Positions 26,021 through 39,033 of a stretch of 64,000 nt of DNA are shown here, one piece after another. Made by a program: the position numbers and the translations under genes. Each line of letters begins with the position of its first letter. Position 1 is the stretch's first letter. Source of the stretch: Salibacterium qingdaonense (GTDB lineage Bacteria > Bacillota > Bacilli > Bacillales > Marinococcaceae); the NCBI RefSeq assembly GCF_900114715.1, contig NZ_FOTY01000016.1, positions 1 to 64,000 on the forward strand, in the 5' to 3' direction. The notes under the pieces were generated by a model that was not told where the DNA came from, did no database searches, and saw only the letters and a list, made by a program, of their open reading frames with translations.

Positions 26021-27352
26021 CTATAACAGTCCCTGTACAAAACTTGAGGCGCTGTTCCACATACTTCCGAAGAACCCGCCCACACTCCGCATCGTAAGAG
26101 CGAACCAGCCGGCTTTTTCAACTCCTTCATCGAGAACAAGCGGTACTTCCTGTGATGTTTCATTCACACCGGAGAGAGACTGCGGTGCTCCTTCTCCGCT
26201 CAGCGTGATGGTTCCGATTTCTGTACCCTTTTCAACCGGTGCTTCCAGTTCCCCGTTTTCATTCAGCACATCCTGATTAATGTTGACTGATGTATTTATG
26301 TTTTCAGCATCTCCGTCTTCCAGAAGGAGAGACAGGCTGCTTCCGGCAGAAGCGGATACGGCGTCATCCTTTCCGTTTACAACCGGAAAGGATGACGCGT
26401 CTTCAAAAGACTGCCCTTCCTGAACTACTTCTGTCTCAGAGAGGTTGTCAAATCCGTAGTCATACAATTTGGCAGTTTCTTCAAAACGGGCTGTCTGGGA
26501 ATCGGTTCGCATAACTACTGAAATGAACCGGGTGCCGTTTTGTTCTACTGTGCCTGTGAAGGCATTGCCCGCCATCTCTGTGTATCCTGTTTTCAGTCCA
26601 TCGACTCCTTCATAATCCAGACTCCCGTACATACTGCCGGGGAGCATCCAGTTCCAGTTATCCATGGAGGTATTTGCGCCATTCTCACGGAATGTTTTTT
26701 CCGTGATGCCCGCCGTATCCAAAACATCCGGGTACTCATTCAGCAAATGATAAGCGAGCTTTGCCGATGCCCGGGCCGACATCATATTCTCGGTGTCCGG
26801 CTCGGTACCTTCCGGGTGGAGTCCATCCATGGAAGCATTGTTCAGTCCTGTTGAGTTCACAAATTCATAATCTTTCATTCCCAGTTCTCCAGCTCGTTCA
26901 TTCATCATGTCTACAAAATCGGACTCGGTCCCTGCAACATGCTCGGCTAAAGCAATGGTTGCGCCGTTTGCGGAATATATAGCCATCGCTTCATACAATT
27001 CCTGAACGGTATATGTACGATTCGCTCTAAGCGGTACATTCGATAAGGCATTATTCTGGGAAATTTCCTCTGCTTTGCTCGTTACATTCACTTCAGCGTC
27101 CCAGGATGTTTCTCCCTTTGCTACAGCTTCATTAACAAGGTACTCAGTCATCATTTTTGTCATACTGGCCGGGGGAAGAATAAGATCGGCTTTATTGCTG
27201 TAAAGAACCTGACCTGAATCAGCATCCACAAGTATTGCCGATTCTGCTGCAAGATCGGGTTCCACTGCCTGTACATCTGTTTCTGTCTGGAATAATAAAC
27301 CGGCAGTCAGCGGTACTGCCGCAATCATAGTTAGTATACTTTTCTTCTTCAA
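26021..27352 (-). CDS. dacA: D-alanyl-D-alanine carboxypeptidase (PBP5 family)
   Basis: A 443-residue penicillin-binding protein. The signal peptide (1-30) is followed by the three active-site motifs: SMTK (in LPPASMTKMM), SAN (YSANGATIALAEH) and KTG (DGLKTGYTEMAGNAF). A C-terminal PBP5 beta domain follows, with an amphipathic tail for membrane attachment (GGFFGSMWNSASSFVQGL). It trims D-Ala from pentapeptide side chains of peptidoglycan. The start is TTG 27352 behind GGAGGTG, unusual but consistent with the signal peptide MKKKSIL. It lies between pdxS and guaB, as in B. subtilis. Confidence 0.95.
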   Translation of the reverse strand: MKKKSILTMIAAVPLTAGLLFQTETDVQAVEPDLAAESAILVDADSGQVLYSNKADLILPPASMTKMMTEYLVNEAVAKGETSWDAEVNVTSKAEEISQNNALSNVPLRANRTYTVQELYEAMAIYSANGATIALAEHVAGTESDFVDMMNERAGELGMKDYEFVNSTGLNNASMDGLHPEGTEPDTENMMSARASAKLAYHLLNEYPDVLDTAGITEKTFRENGANTSMDNWNWMLPGSMYGSLDYEGVDGLKTGYTEMAGNAFTGTVEQNGTRFISVVMRTDSQTARFEETAKLYDYGFDNLSETEVVQEGQSFEDASSFPVVNGKDDAVSASAGSSLSLLLEDGDAENINTSVNINQDVLNENGELEAPVEKGTEIGTITLSGEGAPQSLSGVNETSQEVPLVLDEGVEKAGWFALTMRSVGGFFGSMWNSASSFVQGLL

Positions 27353-27449
27353 TCTCCTGCACCTCCACGCTCTACTTACACAAAGGATATTTTATCACAC
27401 GAACAGTCAAAAAAATAGATTGCTCCGGTCCCAAAAATACAGGTTCATT

Positions 27450-27463
27450 ATTTCCCGGGAAAT
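27450..27463. promoter_or_regulatory. Perfect Noc-binding site (NBS)
   Basis: ATTTCCCGGGAAAT, identical to the nucleoid-occlusion protein site known from B. subtilis. It lies between dacA and guaB; the palindrome extends one base pair each way. Confidence 0.85.
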
Positions 27464-27470
27464 ATGAAAT

Positions 27471-27511
27471 CCCCCGGAGAGAAAAGAAATACCCTGCTTT
27501 CTCTCCGGGGG
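27471..27511 (-). terminator. Intrinsic terminator of guaB
   Basis: CCCCCGGAGAGAAA pairs with TTTCTCTCCGGGGG; on the minus strand ATTTCAT follows. It lies 10 bases after the guaB stop and next to the Noc site. Confidence 0.85.
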
Positions 27512-27520
27512 ACGGCCATC

Positions 27521-29086
<1,566 letters not shown>

Positions 29087-29177
29087 CTAATATCTTATCA
29101 TGTTTTGTGCCTGATAACGAGAATTATGAATAAGTTTAAACTTTCTGATTTATTCAACGAACAGAAAGGTGCTGACG

Positions 29178-30146
29178 ATGAAGCAGAATGATTTGCACAA
29201 TTATTTCTCTTATTATGCCCCGTATGAAGCACAGAATGTGCTGCAGCGAAAGCTCGAAAAGGAATATCTCGCCCGCAGTGCCTCCACCCATGATGCCCTT
29301 CAGTGGAGCTATCGTAATACACCTGCATTTCACTATGAGTGGCTTTTGGGACGCACGTACTGGACAGAAGGAGCACAGTCATCACTTTTAACACGTCCTC
29401 TTCTGCTTTTTTACGGTCTCACTCATCTTCTAAAAGGTATTCTCCTTACCGAAGATCCTCATTATCCGGCGGCGGCTGATATGCTTGCCCACGGGGTGAC
29501 GACGAGAAAAAAGAAGAGAAAACAATTTACGTTTATGGAAGATGAAGTGAAGATACAAAAACAGGGGTTCTTTCCGCATTTTTCGTCACGAATGTTTCAC
29601 GTGAAACATTCAGCAGGGGAGAAATGGAAAATTAACCACCTTTTTTTCAAATGGGATACCATGGTTCATTTGTATCTTGATGTTTACGGGGAAAAAGCAC
29701 TTCCGCGCGTGCAGCCGGCTTGTGCCAATCTTACGGTGGAACATGTCTCTCCTGCAAAAGAGCAGTCAATCTCCTTGATTCAAAAGCAGCTTGAACAACT
29801 TGGTATTGAGGTGGAAGGTATAAAAAAAAGAACAGCTGATTCTGTTCTTTTTTCGATAAAACGACTTCCTGACAATGTCCATTCCCAGCTTGTACAGCGG
29901 GGAAGCAACTATTACATGCCGCCTTCTTTATTGGATACCGCCAAGATGGCGCCGCTTTGCGTTCATTACCTTTTGTTGTACGAGTTAAGTATGCTCTGCC
30001 GGTACGAAGGGGAATGGTGGGGTGACCTCTGCACGCAGCGGCAGGGCGAAGATTACGCCTTCATTCATTTTTACCTGGAATGGGTGCTGGCTGAAGTGCC
30101 CCGGCAGTTCACGGGATTTTTCAGCTCTGGAGAATCTCTTCAATAA
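29178..30146 (+). CDS. yaaC: YaaC-like protein
   Basis: A 322-residue protein of the YaaC family, unique to Bacillus relatives and found between guaB and gyrA. It has no recognised catalytic motif. A conserved DPHYPAAADMLAHGVTTRKKKRK region, an LYxDVYGE segment and a hydrophobic C-terminal part with a FYLEWVLAE motif are seen. Function unknown. The ATG 29178 follows AGAAAGGTG; a GTG at 29169 overlaps that site. A perfect parS lies inside the gene, and the 3' end overlaps the converging HD-GYP gene by 26 bases. Confidence 0.85.
   Translation: MKQNDLHNYFSYYAPYEAQNVLQRKLEKEYLARSASTHDALQWSYRNTPAFHYEWLLGRTYWTEGAQSSLLTRPLLLFYGLTHLLKGILLTEDPHYPAAADMLAHGVTTRKKKRKQFTFMEDEVKIQKQGFFPHFSSRMFHVKHSAGEKWKINHLFFKWDTMVHLYLDVYGEKALPRVQPACANLTVEHVSPAKEQSISLIQKQLEQLGIEVEGIKKRTADSVLFSIKRLPDNVHSQLVQRGSNYYMPPSLLDTAKMAPLCVHYLLLYELSMLCRYEGEWWGDLCTQRQGEDYAFIHFYLEWVLAEVPRQFTGFFSSGESLQ
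29593..29608. promoter_or_regulatory. parS centromere site
   Basis: TGTTTCACGTGAAACA, the perfect 16-base parS consensus, inside yaaC. Spo0J (ParB), encoded at 49547, loads here and spreads. Confidence 0.95.
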
Positions 30147-31212
30147 ACGGTCCCTTATTGCCCTCCAGCTGCATAATATCCTGATGCGTGTCGGAACGGA
30201 CCATCGGTTCAGCCGGAGATTTTTCATCAATGTAAATGATGGTGGCAGTGTCCCCATTACTCAATCTGACATTGCTTCCGATGGAAAATGTAATAAGGGC
30301 CCCCGACAATAACTGAAGAACCTGCGGATCCAGTCTTCCAAACTCTTCCCGGTACATTTCATCAATGACTTTATACGGCGATCTTTTTTTCCGGTAAGAA
30401 TGTTCACTTGTCATGGCATGATAAACATCGGCCGTACTTACGATTTTACTTAATGTATGAATACTTTCTGACTTCATCTGAAGGGGATAGCCGCTTCCAT
30501 CTTCCCGTTCATGATGCTGCAGAACACTGAGAAGGACCTGAGTGTTTACTGCTTTTGTTTCTTTTACCATTTGATACGAATAATACGGATGATTTTTCAC
30601 CTGCTCATATTCCCATTCTGTTAAATGGCCCTTCTTCTGCAGAATTCCCCCGGGGATCCTTGCCATGCCGGCATCACACATAGCACCCGCAATCCCCGCC
30701 TGCAGCCGTTCCTTATTGGAAAGGCCCATTCTTTTAGCCAGAAACATGGATAAAAGAGCCGTAGATACAGCGTGATGGTACAAATATTCCTCTTTTGTGC
30801 TGTAATGGTGCAAAGAAAAAATCTGATGAGGGGATTCAAACAGTTTTTCCGCCGGGGGTGCAAGGAGGGCGCGGATCTTTTCCATTTCAACGCGGGCGCC
30901 CCCTGTCCACTTTTGAAACAGGTCTTTATAAGTCTGAACGGCGTTTAAATAAACATCCAGAAACGTTTCAGGCGCCTGTTGTGTTTGCCCCCTGTATTCA
31001 TCTTCTTCCTCTTCCATCTCAGCCGGCGTAAAGGGAGTGCCGTCATTCAGTTTATTCTTCACATGAACGTGTGTAACCATGAAGGCGTCCAGTACATCCA
31101 GGTGTTCCTGATGCAGAACGGTCTTTTTTCTGATGAGAGGTCGGGACGTAACCGCAAATATGTCTTCTCTCAGAATACAGCCTTCCTTCAGATACTGCCG
31201 CTTCACTTTCAT
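30121..31212 (-). CDS. HD-GYP domain protein with altered HD residues
   Basis: A 363-residue protein. The N-terminal part (1-130) has no named domain; it contains an acidic run (MEEEEDEYRG). The C-terminal HD-GYP domain (about 140-320) has His146/His147 (YHHAVST), NHPYYSYQMV (His208) and the diagnostic HHEREDGSGYPLQM (233-246). The HD dyad itself reads MCDAGM: His is replaced by Cys179, and the HDIGK lysine is a Met. HD-GYP proteins usually hydrolyse cyclic di-GMP; with this change activity is doubtful and it may be a sensor or bind another ligand. Related proteins occur beside gyrA in other Bacillaceae. The start follows GGAGGGGGAAAAGG. Confidence 0.85.
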   Translation of the reverse strand: MKVKRQYLKEGCILREDIFAVTSRPLIRKKTVLHQEHLDVLDAFMVTHVHVKNKLNDGTPFTPAEMEEEEDEYRGQTQQAPETFLDVYLNAVQTYKDLFQKWTGGARVEMEKIRALLAPPAEKLFESPHQIFSLHHYSTKEEYLYHHAVSTALLSMFLAKRMGLSNKERLQAGIAGAMCDAGMARIPGGILQKKGHLTEWEYEQVKNHPYYSYQMVKETKAVNTQVLLSVLQHHEREDGSGYPLQMKSESIHTLSKIVSTADVYHAMTSEHSYRKKRSPYKVIDEMYREEFGRLDPQVLQLLSGALITFSIGSNVRLSNGDTATIIYIDEKSPAEPMVRSDTHQDIMQLEGNKGPFIEEILQS

Positions 31213-31267
31213 GCCTTTTCCCCCTCCGGCTGCTCGATTGGCGGCCCTTTATATGCATCTTGATTCT

Positions 31268-33814
31268 TTAGTCTTCCGGCGGTGTGTCATCAAGTTCTTC
31301 CTCGTTTTCCACCTCGGAAGGTGTCTCGATTTCTTCCCTTTCATTCTCAGGAAGCTCTCCGCTGCTTTCTTCCATCTCAAGTTCATTTTCCGGCGTTTCC
31401 ACAGGCGCTACAGTTGAAACTACTTCCCCTTCAGAAAGACGAATAAGTGTCACTCCCTGGGCATAGCGGCCGAGTCTGGAAATTTCGCGCGCTTCCATCC
31501 GGATGAGAACGCCATGGACAGTCATAATCATAATATCGTGATCATCAGAAATACAGCGCATAGAAACAATGGATCCATTCCGTTCTGTTAAATTGCAGGC
31601 CTTAATCCCTTTTCCGCCACGATGCTGCACTTTGAAATCACTGATCGGCGTGCGTTTGCCAAAGCCTTTGTCGGTAACTATCAGTACTTCTTTTCCTTCC
31701 GAGGTCATATCCATACCTACAACCTCATCCCCGGCCGTGAGTGAAATAGCTTTCACCCCGGTTGCGGAACGGCCCATAAAACGGACATCTTCTTCGTTAA
31801 AGTGAATGGCTGTTCCGTTTTTCGTTCCGACGATGATATGTTCATCTCCGTGTGTCAGACGCACCCCGTACAATTCATCATCTTCTTTGATATTGATCGC
31901 AAACAGGCCGCCTTTACGTATATTGGAGTAGGCGGAAAGCTTTGTACGTTTGGCAATGCCCTGTTTTGTCAAAAAGAACAAATAGGCATCATCCGAAAAA
32001 GCCTCCACCGGAATAACGGTACTGATGTATTCGTTTTTCTCCACCTGAAGCAGATTAATAACCGGTATCCCTTTAGCTGTCCGCTGCAGCTCTGGAATTT
32101 CGTAAGCTTTCAGACGATATACTTTCCCTTTGTTTGTGAAAAACAAAATCGTCTGATGCGAACTGGTTGTAAACAGATGTTCAACAAAGTCGTCGTCATT
32201 TGTTCCCATCCCCTGAACACCACGGCCTCCACGACGCTGACTGCGGTAAGTATCTATCGGCATCCGCTTAAGATAACCGTGGTGGGAGATTGTAATAACC
32301 ACGTTCTGACGTGGAATCAGGTCTTCGTCTTCGATTTGATTTTCGCCGGCAGTAATGAGCGTCCGGCGCTCGTCATTATACTTGTCCTTCACCTCATTCA
32401 GTTCTTCCCGGATGATTTCAAGAACCCGTTCTTCACTGGCAAGGATTTCCCGAAGCTCCCTGATCCGATCCATCAAATCGCTGTATTCCTGTTCGATTTT
32501 ATCCCGTTCCAGCCCTGTCAGACGTTGAAGACGCATTTCAAGAATCGCCTGGGCCTGTTCGTGTGTCAGAGAATACTGCTCCATTAGACCGTTTCTTGCG
32601 ATGTCGGTTGTCTGAGAGTTTCGTATCAAATCGATCACAGCATCAAGATGATCCAGAGCAACACGCAGACCTTCCAGAATATGGGCTCTCGCTTCCGCTT
32701 TTTTCAGTTCAAAAGCAGTACGGCGCTTGATAACCACTTTCTGGTGCTCCAGATAATGACTGAGGCACTGCTTCAGGTTGAGCACCTGCGGACGTCCATC
32801 AACCAAAGCCAGCATATTGATGCCGTAACTGGTCTGAAGTGCTGTCTGTTTGTATAGATTATTCAGCAGAACATTGGCATTAGCATCCTTTTTCACTTCG
32901 ATGACTACACGCATCCCGTTGCGGTCGGATTCATCACGCAGATCGGTGATGCCTTCGATTTTCTTGTCACGAACAAGCTCTGCAATCTTTTCTATCAACC
33001 GGGCTTTATTAACCTGGTAAGGAAGCTGATCTACGATAATAGCTTCTTTACCACTTGCGTATTCTTCAATATACGCATTAGCGCGGATGGTAATAGAACC
33101 GCGTCCTGTCTGATAGGCGCGCCTGATGCCGGATCTGCCCACAATCGAAGCAGCGGTGGGAAAGTCAGGTCCCGGAATATATTCCATTAAGTCAGGAACT
33201 GTCATTTCGGGATCTCTGCTGAGAGCAAGCACTCCATCAATCACTTCACCCAGTTGATGAGGCGGAATGTTAGTCGCCATTCCTACAGCAATTCCTGCCG
33301 CACCGTTAACCAGCAGGTTCGGGAATCGGGAAGGAAGGACAATCGGTTCTTGTTCATTACCGTCATAGTTATCCTGATAGTCAATCGTATCTTTGTTGAT
33401 GTCGCGTACCATTTCAAGCGAAATTTTGGACATTTTCGCTTCCGTATAACGCATGGCTGCCGCGGCATCTCCGTCAACGGAACCAAAGTTGCCGTGACCG
33501 TCCACCAGCATATTGCGGTAGCTGAAATCCTGCGCCATCCGCACCATCGTTTCATAAACGGCCGAATCGCCGTGGGGATGGTACTTACCAATCACGTCCC
33601 CAACAATACGCGCTGATTTACGATATGGTTTGTCCGGTGTCATACCGAGCTCATTCATCGCAAAAAGAATACGGCGGTGCACCGGCTTCATGCCGTCCCG
33701 CACATCCGGAAGTGCCCGGCTTACGATAACACTCATCGCATAATCCAGAAATGAGGTGCGCATTTCCTGGCCTATATTTATTTCCGTTACATTTGATTCA
33801 TCTTGATCTGCCAT
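31268..33814 (-). CDS. gyrA: DNA gyrase subunit A
   Basis: An 848-residue topoisomerase subunit. The breakage-reunion domain carries the catalytic Tyr124 ([10 protein letters not shown]); the quinolone region reads [12 protein letters not shown] with Ser84 and Glu88, the sensitive forms. The GyrA box [11 protein letters not shown] lies at about residue 535 and the C-terminal beta-pinwheel wraps DNA. The last 40 residues are very acidic ([20 protein letters not shown]), beyond the end of most GyrA. Good ribosome-binding site GGGAGG. It forms an operon with gyrB. Confidence 0.98.
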   Translation of the reverse strand: MADQDESNVTEINIGQEMRTSFLDYAMSVIVSRALPDVRDGMKPVHRRILFAMNELGMTPDKPYRKSARIVGDVIGKYHPHGDSAVYETMVRMAQDFSYRNMLVDGHGNFGSVDGDAAAAMRYTEAKMSKISLEMVRDINKDTIDYQDNYDGNEQEPIVLPSRFPNLLVNGAAGIAVGMATNIPPHQLGEVIDGVLALSRDPEMTVPDLMEYIPGPDFPTAASIVGRSGIRRAYQTGRGSITIRANAYIEEYASGKEAIIVDQLPYQVNKARLIEKIAELVRDKKIEGITDLRDESDRNGMRVVIEVKKDANANVLLNNLYKQTALQTSYGINMLALVDGRPQVLNLKQCLSHYLEHQKVVIKRRTAFELKKAEARAHILEGLRVALDHLDAVIDLIRNSQTTDIARNGLMEQYSLTHEQAQAILEMRLQRLTGLERDKIEQEYSDLMDRIRELREILASEERVLEIIREELNEVKDKYNDERRTLITAGENQIEDEDLIPRQNVVITISHHGYLKRMPIDTYRSQRRGGRGVQGMGTNDDDFVEHLFTTSSHQTILFFTNKGKVYRLKAYEIPELQRTAKGIPVINLLQVEKNEYISTVIPVEAFSDDAYLFFLTKQGIAKRTKLSAYSNIRKGGLFAINIKEDDELYGVRLTHGDEHIIVGTKNGTAIHFNEEDVRFMGRSATGVKAISLTAGDEVVGMDMTSEGKEVLIVTDKGFGKRTPISDFKVQHRGGKGIKACNLTERNGSIVSMRCISDDHDIMIMTVHGVLIRMEAREISRLGRYAQGVTLIRLSEGEVVSTVAPVETPENELEMEESSGELPENEREEIETPSEVENEEELDDTPPED

Positions 33815-33904
33815 ACCTTAAACCTCCCAATTCTAATCCGTCCCCATCATGCAGCGAAAGGGACAGAAGAAACAGCATCCCTTTTATCCAGGTGAAACGG
33901 CCCG

Positions 33905-35881
<1,977 letters not shown>

Positions 35882-35906
35882 TCATCTATTTCAGCTGTTG
35901 TGTATA

Positions 35907-36191
35907 TCAGGTCTGCGTTGTATTTTCCTGATCTTCGGTGTAGTCTTCGTATTCCGAAATGGCCTGGGCCCGCCGTTTCAGTGTCAGGGTGGAAATAGGA
36001 GACAAATATATTTTTTCTGTCGTTACAACGACCGATTTCGTCTGTTCTGATGAAATACGTTCCACATCCTCTTCAGCCCGGGAGGATAAAAACTGCTGGG
36101 TTATGCTGGAGGAATCATGGGTATCCTGATCGACTATCGTTATAACGTCTTTCGACCGGATCACCTTATCTCCGCCTAAATGAATAAACAT
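35907..36191 (-). CDS. remB: Extracellular matrix regulator RemB (DUF370)
   Basis: A 94-residue DUF370 protein (YaaB/RemB). MFIHLGGDKVIRSKDVITIVD at the N-terminus is the family hallmark; SSEQTKSVVVTTEKIYLSPISTLTLKRR completes the fold. The C-terminal tail is acidic and longer than in B. subtilis. RemA/RemB proteins bind DNA or affect matrix genes and osmoprotection; the exact role of RemB is weakly known. The ATG 36191 follows GAGGTGG and lies 10 bases from the recF stop. Confidence 0.92.
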   Translation of the reverse strand: MFIHLGGDKVIRSKDVITIVDQDTHDSSSITQQFLSSRAEEDVERISSEQTKSVVVTTEKIYLSPISTLTLKRRAQAISEYEDYTEDQENTTQT

Positions 36192-36201
36192 CCGATCCAC
36201 C

Positions 36202-37323
36202 TCATTTCATCTGTCTCAGTGTTCCGGCTTCGGCAGTAAATGTCGAAGCCTGTTTTAACGTTTCGTGTTCAATACCGTCCACGCTGGTCGTTGTCACAAA
36301 TGTCTGTACCTTCCCCTGAATCGTATGGAGAAGGTGGGACTGCCTGTTATGGTCCAGCTCGGAAAGAACGTCATCCAATAATAATATCGGGTATTCCCCG
36401 ATATTATCGTGTATGAGTTCTATCTCCGCCAATTTGAGAGATAAGGCGGCAGTACGCTGCTGCCCCTGAGATCCGTAAGTCTGCACATCGCGCCCGTTGA
36501 TACGCATCATAAGCTCATCCCGGTGAGGGCCGCTTAGTGACAGACCACGGCGGATCTCATTCTGGCGGTTCTCTTCGAATTTTTTTCGGACATGCTCTTC
36601 TATCTTCGACAAGTTCATGTCTTCTGATACCTCAGTGGTGGGAGCGTATTCGACCTTCAGCTCTTCCTGGTTCTTTGTAATTCTGCCGTGAATCTCCCCT
36701 GCCCACTCCTGAAGCAGGTGCAAAAAGGAAAACCGTCTGCTGATCACCTTAGCTCCCGCCTGGGAAAGCTGTTCAGTGAGCACATCCAACATCGTTTCCT
36801 GTTCCTGGTCTGGAACGGGAAACATATTCTTAAGAAGCTGGTTCCGCTGCCTCAAAATCCGTTGATACAACATCAGATCATGAAGGTAAACAGGGCTGAT
36901 CTGGCCGATTTCCATATCTATAAAACGCCGCCGCATGGAGGGGCCGCCCTTCACAAGGTTTAAATCTTCCGGCGCAAACATCACGACATTGCATGTGCCG
37001 ACGTATCCGCTTAATTTCTGCTGTTCCAGTCCATTGATTTTGGTTTTCTTTCCTTTTCCGGAAACAATGACTTCAAGAGATAATGGACCGGTGTTCTTTT
37101 CAAGCTCCGCTTCAATTCTGGCAAAATCCTGTTCCCACTGAATCAGTTCCCTGTCCTTTGACGTGCGGTGGGACTTGGCAAATGCCAGAACATAAACGGC
37201 CTCCATGGCATTGGTTTTTCCCTGGGCATTCTCGCCGAGGATAACGTTCACTTTATCTTCCACGTTCAACGTGACGTCCGCGTAGTTGCGGAACTGCTTC
37301 AGGCGGAGTTTTTTTATATGCAC
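36202..37323 (-). CDS. recF: Recombination mediator protein RecF
   Basis: A 373-residue SMC-like ATPase. Walker A reads [13 protein letters not shown] (residues 33-45), the ABC signature is in [18 protein letters not shown] and Walker B is [14 protein letters not shown]. It helps load RecA onto gapped DNA. A Q-loop region and a helical arm lie between. Nine bases separate it from yaaA upstream, and remB starts just downstream. Confidence 0.97.
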   Translation of the reverse strand: MHIKKLRLKQFRNYADVTLNVEDKVNVILGENAQGKTNAMEAVYVLAFAKSHRTSKDRELIQWEQDFARIEAELEKNTGPLSLEVIVSGKGKKTKINGLEQQKLSGYVGTCNVVMFAPEDLNLVKGGPSMRRRFIDMEIGQISPVYLHDLMLYQRILRQRNQLLKNMFPVPDQEQETMLDVLTEQLSQAGAKVISRRFSFLHLLQEWAGEIHGRITKNQEELKVEYAPTTEVSEDMNLSKIEEHVRKKFEENRQNEIRRGLSLSGPHRDELMMRINGRDVQTYGSQGQQRTAALSLKLAEIELIHDNIGEYPILLLDDVLSELDHNRQSHLLHTIQGKVQTFVTTTSVDGIEHETLKQASTFTAEAGTLRQMK

Positions 37324-37332
37324 GCTATCCCT

Positions 37333-37557
37333 CTACGAACGATTGGAAGAAATGGTTATCTTTCCCACTTCTTCAATATCGATTTCGTCTTCGTGGTACA
37401 ATTTCCGTCCCCGTCTTTGTTCCGGTTCATCATTTACAAACACTTCAAAGTCGGCCAGAAATAATTTTGCCATCCCGCCGGAATCAATAACTCCGGCCTC
37501 CTGAAGCAGCTGCCCCAATGTAATATATTCGGTTTCAATCGTGACTGTCTGGTGCAT
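37333..37557 (-). CDS. yaaA: S4-domain RNA-binding protein YaaA (RlbA)
   Basis: A 74-residue S4 RNA-binding protein. TLGQLLQEAGVIDSGGMAKLFLADFEVFVNDEPEQRRGRKLY is the S4 fold. In B. subtilis YaaA acts in late assembly of the large ribosomal subunit. It lies between dnaN and recF, as in all Bacillus genomes I know. Confidence 0.94.
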   Translation of the reverse strand: MHQTVTIETEYITLGQLLQEAGVIDSGGMAKLFLADFEVFVNDEPEQRRGRKLYHEDEIDIEEVGKITISSNRS

Positions 37558-37694
37558 CTTTTCTCCTCCTGCATCCGGCGACGTCTCTTCTTCGTCTTTC
37601 AGATTCGCTGTTTAATCAAACTGTAACTACGAACGATATAAGGTTTCATTCCCTATTTTACTAAACTATAACGATAACGCCAAGTAGTAAAAAA

Positions 37695-37720
37695 AGAAGA
37701 GAAACATCCGTTTCCCTTCT
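37695..37720 (-). terminator. Intrinsic terminator of dnaA-dnaN
   Basis: AGAAGAGAAA pairs with TTTCCCTTCT, with TTTTTTTAC after the stem on the minus strand. It lies 19 bases after dnaN. Confidence 0.75.
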
Positions 37721-37738
37721 CAGAAAAATTCAGGCTGT

Positions 37739-38881
37739 TCAGTAGGTTCGTACGGGAGAAAACAGATGCAGCATCCGGTCATGGTCAGACGGACGAATAA
37801 CGAAAGGACTCATAGCCCCGGTGAACATAATATGCACGGCTTCACTGTCAATGACTTTCAATGCATCCATAATGTTCTTTCCGTTAAATGAAATCCGGAG
37901 TTCCTCCCCTTCTACAGAATGACACGTTATTCTTTCTGTTACTTTTCCCACTTCAGCCGAGACAGAACTAATTTCGATATCCTGCCCTTCCAGTGTTTTA
38001 AAGTTAATCACATTGTTTTTTGCCTCTTTGGAAAGAAGCAGTGCCCGCTCCAGTGAATGCAGCAGATCTTTTGTTGGAATCTCCATCGTCGTCTTGGAAT
38101 GGTCTGGAATCATATTACTGGTTACCGGATATTTCCCATCCAGCAGCCTTGAGAAAAATAACAGATGCCGGAATTTAAACAAAACCTGGCTTTCTGTAAC
38201 GACAATTTCTACTCTTTCATCCGTATCCTCAAGAATCTGCCTAAGCTCGCTCATACTTTTCCCTGGAATAACAACGTTGGATATATCAAGCGGATCTCCT
38301 TCCGACTCAATTGCCGCCTTTCTCATTGCAAGACGATGACTGTCTGTTGCAGTACAGGTCAATTGATCCTGTTCGTTTTCGAGGTTTACACCTGTTAACA
38401 CGGGGCGTGTTTCCTGAGTGGACACTGCAAATACAGTCTGTCGTATCATGTCTTTCAAGAGATTTTGCGGGAGTGTAAACGTTTGGTTTTCTTCAAGATT
38501 TGGAAGACGCGGATACTCTTCTGGATCCAGACCATTCAAGTTAAACACGACGGATCCTGAACGCAGCGTTGTCGCAAATTGATCCTGAACGAGCAGTTCA
38601 ATTTCCTCTCCAGGCAGTTTTTTGACGATATCGGCGAAAAAACGCGCCTGAAGTACAATGCTCCCTGTTTCTTTCATATCGATATAGTCATTTTCTTCAT
38701 CCGTTTTCGGAATAAATGATTCGATGGAAATATCAGAATCACTTCCTGTCAATGTAACGCCTTCTTGGGATGCATCTATCTTAATTCCTGTCAAAATAGG
38801 AATTGTCGTTCTTGTAGAGACAGCTTTGTTCACATGCTGCACGCTTTGCACGAAGGTTTCCCGGTGAATAACAAAATGCAT
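37739..38881 (-). CDS. dnaN: DNA polymerase III beta subunit (sliding clamp)
   Basis: A 380-residue clamp of three repeated domains. MHFVIHRETFVQSVQHVNKAVSTRTTIPILTGIKI is the typical start; the C-terminus FVIRPSDHDRMLHLFSPVRTY matches other DnaN, with the usual length. It forms the ring that keeps PolC on DNA. It lies after dnaA across a 152-base spacer holding a DnaA box and AT-rich DNA. Confidence 0.98.
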   Translation of the reverse strand: MHFVIHRETFVQSVQHVNKAVSTRTTIPILTGIKIDASQEGVTLTGSDSDISIESFIPKTDEENDYIDMKETGSIVLQARFFADIVKKLPGEEIELLVQDQFATTLRSGSVVFNLNGLDPEEYPRLPNLEENQTFTLPQNLLKDMIRQTVFAVSTQETRPVLTGVNLENEQDQLTCTATDSHRLAMRKAAIESEGDPLDISNVVIPGKSMSELRQILEDTDERVEIVVTESQVLFKFRHLLFFSRLLDGKYPVTSNMIPDHSKTTMEIPTKDLLHSLERALLLSKEAKNNVINFKTLEGQDIEISSVSAEVGKVTERITCHSVEGEELRISFNGKNIMDALKVIDSEAVHIMFTGAMSPFVIRPSDHDRMLHLFSPVRTY

Positions 38882-39033
38882 ACGACATCTCCCTTATATA
38901 TTATATTTATTAATAAATACAGCCGTAATAGCCGTAGGTGTTGTGTATTCTGTGGATAATGCAGGATATGCCCGGAAATCCGGGGTTGTACACATGTGGA
39001 AAAACTGTGTACAACTTCAGGAGGTTTTGCACA
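38882..39033. other. oriC part in the dnaA-dnaN spacer
   Basis: A 152-base gene-free spacer. It contains a perfect DnaA box TGTGGATAA (38951-38959), looser boxes near 38995-39015 (TGTGGAAAA, TGTGTACAA) and an AT-rich stretch next to dnaN (about 38892-38922). In B. subtilis unwinding occurs in this spacer. Confidence 0.8.
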
